Origin: CAYVUV01 sp964455095
Lineage (GTDB): Bacteria; Desulfobacterota; Binatia; HRBIN30; CADEER01
Length of the DNA: 64,000 nt
NCBI GenBank assembly: GCA_964455095.1
Contig: CAYVUV010000052.1
Span: 5,383-69,382, forward strand
Reading direction: 5' to 3'
Positions within the stretch are counted from its first letter, which is position 1, and every line of letters begins with the position of its first letter. The translations under genes were made by a program, and so were the position numbers. Shown piece after piece: positions 57,965 to 64,000 of the stretch. The notes beneath the pieces are model-generated. The model did no database searches, was not told the origin of the DNA, and was given only the letters and a program-made list of their open reading frames with translations.

Positions 57965-58981
57965 ATGATTCCGGCCGAGGCGCTGCCGCCGCGGGTCCGG
58001 GTCATTCGCTACACCCCCGACGCGATCGACGAAGCCGAGGGCACCGACGACCTCGATGCCCTGATCGCCGCACAGCGCGCGCGCGGCGGCGTCACCTGGA
58101 TCGCGGTGCAGGGTCTCGGCGACGAACCCCTCATGCGCCGTCTCGGCGAGCTCTTCGACCTGCACCGGCTGACGGTCGAAGACCTCGTCAACGTCCCGCA
58201 GCGGCCGAAGTCGGAGATCTACGACAACCACCACCTGTTCATCTCGCGCACCGTGCATGTCGACGCCGACGGCCTGCTCCAGTACGAGCAGATCGGCATC
58301 GTCGTCGGCGCCGGGTACGTGCTCACCGTTCAGGATACCTACGGCGACCGCCTCGACCCGATCCGCGCGCGCTTGCAGCGCGGCGGCAACATCCGGCAAT
58401 CGGGACCCGACTATCTGGCGTATGCCATCATCGACGCCGTCATCGACGGCTACTATCCGGTCATGGAGCACGTCGGCGAGCACCTGAGCCAGCTCGAGGA
58501 CGAGGTGGTCGAGCGCCCCGCGCCGGCGACCCTGCACGACCTGCACCGGCTCAAACGCGACCTGATGGCGTTGCGCCGCGCCATCTGGCCCCAGCGCGAC
58601 GCCATCAACAGCTTGATCCGCGACGAGAGCCCGTTCGTGAGCGACACCGTGCGCGTCTACATGCGCGACTGCTACGACCACGCCGTCCAGCTCATCGACG
58701 TGGTCGAGACCTTCCGCGAGCTCGCCGGCGGCCTGGTCGATCTCTACCTGTCGAGCGTCAGCAACCGCATGAACGAGGTGATGAAGGTGCTGACCGTCAT
58801 CGCCACCATCTTCATCCCGCTCAGCTTCATCGCCGGCGTGTACGGCATGAACTTCGACCACATGCCCGAGCTCCACTTCGCCTGGTCCTACCAAGCGGTG
58901 TGGCTGCTCATGATCGCGGTGGCCGGCGCGATGCTCGTCTACTTTCGCCGCCGCGGCTGGCTCGGGCAGCCGCGCCAGTAG
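57965..58981 (+). CDS. CorA-family magnesium/cobalt transporter
   Basis: 338 residues from the ATG at 57965. A long cytoplasmic N domain and helical stalk are followed by two C-terminal TM segments with the CorA motif YGMNFDHMPELHFAW (GMN). It conducts Mg2+ or related metals. The upstream reading frame keeps a sequence (IFRKRHPPPGASPGTLMIP) that looks like the family N terminus, but no ATG, GTG or TTG starts there; only CTG at 57842, one base into the TGA of the ferritin-like gene. A rare start is therefore possible. Confidence 0.88.
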   Translation: MIPAEALPPRVRVIRYTPDAIDEAEGTDDLDALIAAQRARGGVTWIAVQGLGDEPLMRRLGELFDLHRLTVEDLVNVPQRPKSEIYDNHHLFISRTVHVDADGLLQYEQIGIVVGAGYVLTVQDTYGDRLDPIRARLQRGGNIRQSGPDYLAYAIIDAVIDGYYPVMEHVGEHLSQLEDEVVERPAPATLHDLHRLKRDLMALRRAIWPQRDAINSLIRDESPFVSDTVRVYMRDCYDHAVQLIDVVETFRELAGGLVDLYLSSVSNRMNEVMKVLTVIATIFIPLSFIAGVYGMNFDHMPELHFAWSYQAVWLLMIAVAGAMLVYFRRRGWLGQPRQ

Positions 58982-59001
58982 CCCGCCGCTCCTTCCACCC
59001 G

Positions 59002-60915
<1,914 letters not shown>

Positions 60916-60981
60916 CCGGTGGCCAGACGTTCCGCTAGCGCGGCGTGGCGTGCTAGCGTCCGCGCCATTCGAGGAGGTGCC

Positions 60982-63234
60982 ATGCGCAAGAGTGTGCGCC
61001 AGCGTCTGCTGGCCGGGCCCGTGACGGGGCTGGTCTTTGCCCTCGCCCTGGCCGGCTGCGGCGGCGACGACGATTCCAGCCCCACGGCGCCGACCGCAAC
61101 GGTCGCGGCCACCGCCGCAGCGACCGCGACGGCCACGCGCACCAGCGCGCCGCGGCCCACCGCGACCGCTTCGTCCGTGCCGACCTCAACTTCCTCCCCG
61201 ACGCAGACGACGACACCGACCGCCAGCGACACTCCAACACCGACACCGACGGCGACGCCGACGGTCAGTTCCACCGCGACGCCAACCGCCACGCCCGAGA
61301 CCTGCGACGACCCGGCCGTGCAAGCCCGCGAGCCGCTGTGTGCCCTCGACGAAGCGACCACGCCCTGCGAGTTCCTCATCGCGGAGAAGTGCCTGCTGCC
61401 CTACCCGTCGAGCTACTTCCTCACCGCCGGCACCTCCGCCGCCACCGGGCTGCGCGTCAACTACACGCGCGAAGCGCTGCCGGCGAACGTGCACGGCGTG
61501 CACATCGATCCGACCGAGTGGAACACCCTCGACGGCTTCAGCCCCGGTCCGCTCATCCAGGCGCTGTTCCCGCAAGGCGTCGACCTGGCCGCGTCGGGTA
61601 CGCCGCCGATCACCGACCTGGCGCGCTCGCTGGCGCCCGACAGCCCGACCGTCATCGTCGACGCCGAGACCGGGGCGCGGGTGCCGCACTTTGCCGAGCT
61701 CGACGCGCAGGCATCAAGCCCCGCGGTGCAAGCGTTCCTCATCCGCCCGGCCGTGCGCCTGCGCGACGCGACGCGTTACATCGTCGCCATTCGCGGCCTG
61801 CGCGGCCTCAACGGCGAGCTGATCCCAGCCGAGCGTCCGTTTGCGATCCTGCGCGACCAACTCGCGACGCCGGTGCGCGCCATCGAGGCGCGCCGGGCGC
61901 ACTTCGAGGACATCTTCGACGTGTTGTCGGACGCCGGTGTGGCCCGGGGCAGCTTGATCCTCGCCTGGGACTTCGTCACCGCCAGCACCGAGAGCCTCAC
62001 CGGCCGCGCCCTGTCGCTGCGCGACCAGGGGCTCGCCGCCAACGGCGACGGCGCGCCGCCGTACACCATCACCTCGATTGACAACGAGTACAGCGACAAC
62101 GTCCTCACGCGCATTCGCGGCACGTTCACCGTGCCGCTGTTCATGACCAGCGCGACGCCGCCGGCGCGCTACAGTCTCGACGCGCAGGGCGTGCCGGTGC
62201 AGAACGGCACGGCGCAGGCGCCGTTCACGGTCACCGTCCCGCGCGCCGCGGTCGCTGGCGGCGTGGCGCATCCCGCCCGGCCGCTGGTGTACGGACACGG
62301 CCTGCTCGGCACCGGCGAAGGCGAAGTCACGGCCGGCCATCTGCAGGCGTTCTCGAACCGCTTCAACTTCGTCGTCGCCGCCACCGATTGGATCGGCATG
62401 TCGACGTCGGACCTGCCGACGATCCTCGGCTTCATTCCCGAGCTGTCCGGATTTCCCGCTCTGCCCGACCGCCTGCAGCAGGCGACGCTCAACTTCATCC
62501 TGCTCGGCCGGCTGCTGACGGCGCCGGACGGCTTGCTCGCCGACCCGGCCTTGCAGCTCGACGGCGTGCCGCTCGTCGATCCGCAAGAGCTGTACTTCTA
62601 CGGCATCAGCCAGGGCGGCATCGCCGGTGGGACCTACATGGCGATGACGCCCGATCACGTGCGCGGCGTGCTCGGGGTCGGCGCGGTGAACTACAGCCTG
62701 CTGCTGCAGCGCAGTCTGGACTTCGACAGCTTCCAGGCCCTGCTCGCGCCGAACTACCCCGACGAGCTCGACCGCCAGCTGCTGCTCGGGCTGATCCAAC
62801 AGCTCTGGGACCGCGCCGATCCGCAGGGCTACCTGCCGCATCTGGTCGACGATCCGCTGCCGGGGACGCCGGCGAAGAAGGTCCTCATGCAGATCGGCGT
62901 GCACGACTCGCAGGTGGCGACGGTCGGCAGCGAGGTGCAAGCGCGCAGCCTCGGTCTGCCCGTGGTGGCGCCCTCGGCCCACCCCGCGTTCGGCATCACC
63001 GAACGTGCCGCCCCGTTCGACGGCTCGGCGTACATCCCCTACGACGTCAACGCCGTCCCCGCGCCGCTCACCAACACCTCTCCGGCCGACGACAACGGCG
63101 TGCACGAGGCCGTGCGCCGCCTCGACGCCGCGCAGCGCCAGATCGACGCCTTCCTGCGTCCGGACGGCCGCGTCGAAAACTTCTGCCCCGGGCCGTGTTT
63201 CTTCACCAACGTCCCCAACGTCGAGGAGCGCTGA
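60982..63234 (+). CDS. Lipoprotein alpha/beta-hydrolase on a Thr/Pro-rich stalk
   Basis: 750 residues from the ATG at 60982, preceded by GAGGAGGTGCC. A signal peptide ends in the lipobox ALALAGCGGD. Residues about 31-106 are a low-complexity stalk of Thr, Pro, Ala and Ser. The enzyme part has ARPLVYGHGLLGTGEGEVTA with oxyanion-type Gly, then YGISQGGIAGGTYMAMTP with the nucleophile Ser543, and a later segment GVHDSQVATVGSEVQARSLG with the likely Asp/His region. It is probably an outer-membrane esterase or lipase of unknown substrate. The P450 gene begins 10 bp downstream, so they may be one operon. Confidence 0.85.
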   Translation: MRKSVRQRLLAGPVTGLVFALALAGCGGDDDSSPTAPTATVAATAAATATATRTSAPRPTATASSVPTSTSSPTQTTTPTASDTPTPTPTATPTVSSTATPTATPETCDDPAVQAREPLCALDEATTPCEFLIAEKCLLPYPSSYFLTAGTSAATGLRVNYTREALPANVHGVHIDPTEWNTLDGFSPGPLIQALFPQGVDLAASGTPPITDLARSLAPDSPTVIVDAETGARVPHFAELDAQASSPAVQAFLIRPAVRLRDATRYIVAIRGLRGLNGELIPAERPFAILRDQLATPVRAIEARRAHFEDIFDVLSDAGVARGSLILAWDFVTASTESLTGRALSLRDQGLAANGDGAPPYTITSIDNEYSDNVLTRIRGTFTVPLFMTSATPPARYSLDAQGVPVQNGTAQAPFTVTVPRAAVAGGVAHPARPLVYGHGLLGTGEGEVTAGHLQAFSNRFNFVVAATDWIGMSTSDLPTILGFIPELSGFPALPDRLQQATLNFILLGRLLTAPDGLLADPALQLDGVPLVDPQELYFYGISQGGIAGGTYMAMTPDHVRGVLGVGAVNYSLLLQRSLDFDSFQALLAPNYPDELDRQLLLGLIQQLWDRADPQGYLPHLVDDPLPGTPAKKVLMQIGVHDSQVATVGSEVQARSLGLPVVAPSAHPAFGITERAAPFDGSAYIPYDVNAVPAPLTNTSPADDNGVHEAVRRLDAAQRQIDAFLRPDGRVENFCPGPCFFTNVPNVEER

Positions 63235-63244
63235 GGACGGAGCC

Positions 63245-64000
63245 ATGAGTAGCGACTTCTCATTCAACCCCCTCGACGACGCCACGCGCCGCGATCCGTT
63301 CCCGGTCTATGCCGCAGCGCGCCGCGCGCATCCGGTCTATGTGCATCCGGAGTTCCCGATCGTCTCGATCTTTCGCTACGACGACGTGCAGAGCGTCCTG
63401 AAGGACGCGGAGACCTGGTCGAGCCGCTTCCCGCCGCCGCCCGGGATCGATCCGGCCAAGCTGCCGGAGCCGAGCATGCTCGGCCAGGACCCGCCCTCCC
63501 ACACGCGGCTGCGCGGACTGGTCAACCAGGCCTTCACGCCGCGCATCATGCGCCGGCTCGAACCGCGCATGCGCGAGATCGCCGACGAGCTGCTCGAGGC
63601 AGCGCTGGCGCACGGCGAGGTCGACTTTGTCGAGGCGATGACCTACCCGCTGCCGGTCATCGTCATCGCCGAGATCATCGGCGTGCCGGCGCGGGACCGC
63701 GAGCAGTTCAAGACCTGGTCTGATCTCGCCGTCGCCAATCTCGGCAACGGACTGTTCGTGCCACCGACGCCCGAGCGCATGGAACAGTTCGGCCGGCTGA
63801 TGCGCGAGATGCGCGCCTACTTCGCCGAGCTGGCCGACGAGCGGCGCCGCGCGCCGCGGGAGGACTTGCTCACCGGCCTCGTGCAAGCCGAGATCGAGGG
63901 CTCGAAGCTGACGCACGAGGAGATGATCCAGATGCTGGTGCTCATTCTGGTCGCCGGCAACGAGACCACCACCTCGCTGATCGGCAACACCGTGCTCGAG
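63245..64000 (+). CDS. Cytochrome P450, N-terminal part (runs off the window)
   Basis: The 252 visible codons from the ATG at 63245 begin MSSDFSFNPLDDATRRDPFP, the typical soluble bacterial P450 start. Further motifs are SMLGQDPPSHTRLRGLVNQA, FTPRIMRRLEPRM and the I-helix LILVAGNETTTSLIGNTVLE with the oxygen-activating AGxET. The heme-binding Cys lies beyond the window. It is probably a CYP107/CYP125-like hydroxylase. It follows the lipoprotein hydrolase after 10 bp, so both may act on the same lipid or ester. Confidence 0.93.
   Translation, partial: MSSDFSFNPLDDATRRDPFPVYAAARRAHPVYVHPEFPIVSIFRYDDVQSVLKDAETWSSRFPPPPGIDPAKLPEPSMLGQDPPSHTRLRGLVNQAFTPRIMRRLEPRMREIADELLEAALAHGEVDFVEAMTYPLPVIVIAEIIGVPARDREQFKTWSDLAVANLGNGLFVPPTPERMEQFGRLMREMRAYFAELADERRRAPREDLLTGLVQAEIEGSKLTHEEMIQMLVLILVAGNETTTSLIGNTVLE

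Noticed and set aside
61081..61310. Repeated GC-rich triplets as a possible tandem repeat or regulatory DNA
   Set aside because: They encode the Thr/Pro/Ala stalk of the lipoprotein hydrolase, and the frame stays open throughout.

Overview
The window is dense, GC-rich chromosomal DNA (about 65-70% GC by eye) from a Gram-negative-type bacterium. I see Slt-type murein hydrolase, SppA, several lipoproteins with lipoboxes, a Kef-type antiporter and an EgtB. The mix of F420-type luciferase-like oxidoreductase, ferritin-like diiron protein, old-yellow-enzyme/Fe-S reductase, MaoC pair, cytochrome P450, DUF3604-PPIase operon and a secreted protein with a Lys-Asn-type beta-rich leader module recalls uncultivated deltaproteobacterial or Binatota-like soil and marine genomes. 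That placement is inference only. I found no rRNA, tRNA, CRISPR array, insertion sequence, integrase or prophage gene.

Layout. Bases 1-4081, minus strand: maf, yggS, proC, yggT, a DUF167 gene and an fmdB-like gene, ending at an intrinsic terminator, then the start of a hydantoinase A gene that leaves the window. Bases 4164-6272, plus: a soluble-lytic-transglycosylase-like lipoprotein. Bases 6294-10972, minus: AlgH/YqgE, aldehyde dehydrogenase, RadC, RlmI-like methyltransferase and MoaC, divergent from trxB (10988-11923). Bases 11947-19380, minus: zinc-ribbon membrane protein, SppA, a small conserved protein, an A-type Fe-S carrier, IscS, UvrA and a 74-residue protein. Bases 19612-25390, plus: an LLM-type oxidoreductase, then a coupled pair of a degenerate Hpt protein and a 1226-residue pseudokinase with two seven-bladed WD40 propellers. 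A methyltransferase overlaps the 3' end of this pair tail to tail.

Bases 26124-26492 are a 369-bp divergent intergenic region holding two hairpin repeats. Then follow an Fpg/Nei glycosylase, a BASS transporter, Pgi, EgtB (minus), a GNAT-like protein (plus) and a minus block 32612-37224 (ABM monooxygenase, split-barrel-like lipoprotein, MaoC pair, DUF4056 and DUF3313 lipoproteins, and a secreted protein). Bases 37347-40963, plus: histidine phosphatase, MFS transporter, Acr3 and ArsC. Bases 41424-44898 hold a secreted protein of 14 repeats and a SRPBCC protein, facing an OYE-type reductase across a second hairpin made of short tandem repeats.

Bases 47112-53574 hold a glycosyltransferase, a secreted endonuclease/phosphatase-family protein and a three-gene overlapping operon (DUF3604, PPIase, small membrane protein). 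Bases 53719-64000, plus: Kef-type antiporter with tandem USP domains, TVP38-like protein, ferritin-like diiron protein, CorA, a GAF-PAS sigma-54 activator, a lipoprotein alpha/beta-hydrolase on a Thr/Pro stalk, and the first 252 codons of a cytochrome P450.

Working together: the first third is housekeeping (cofactor, Fe-S cluster, repair, envelope). The best-supported functional couples are Acr3 with ArsC (arsenate reduction and arsenite export), the IscS and A-type carrier pair, the 4-bp-overlapping MaoC pair, and the Hpt-pseudokinase-WD40 pair. The last pair is the most likely to be an undescribed signalling module.
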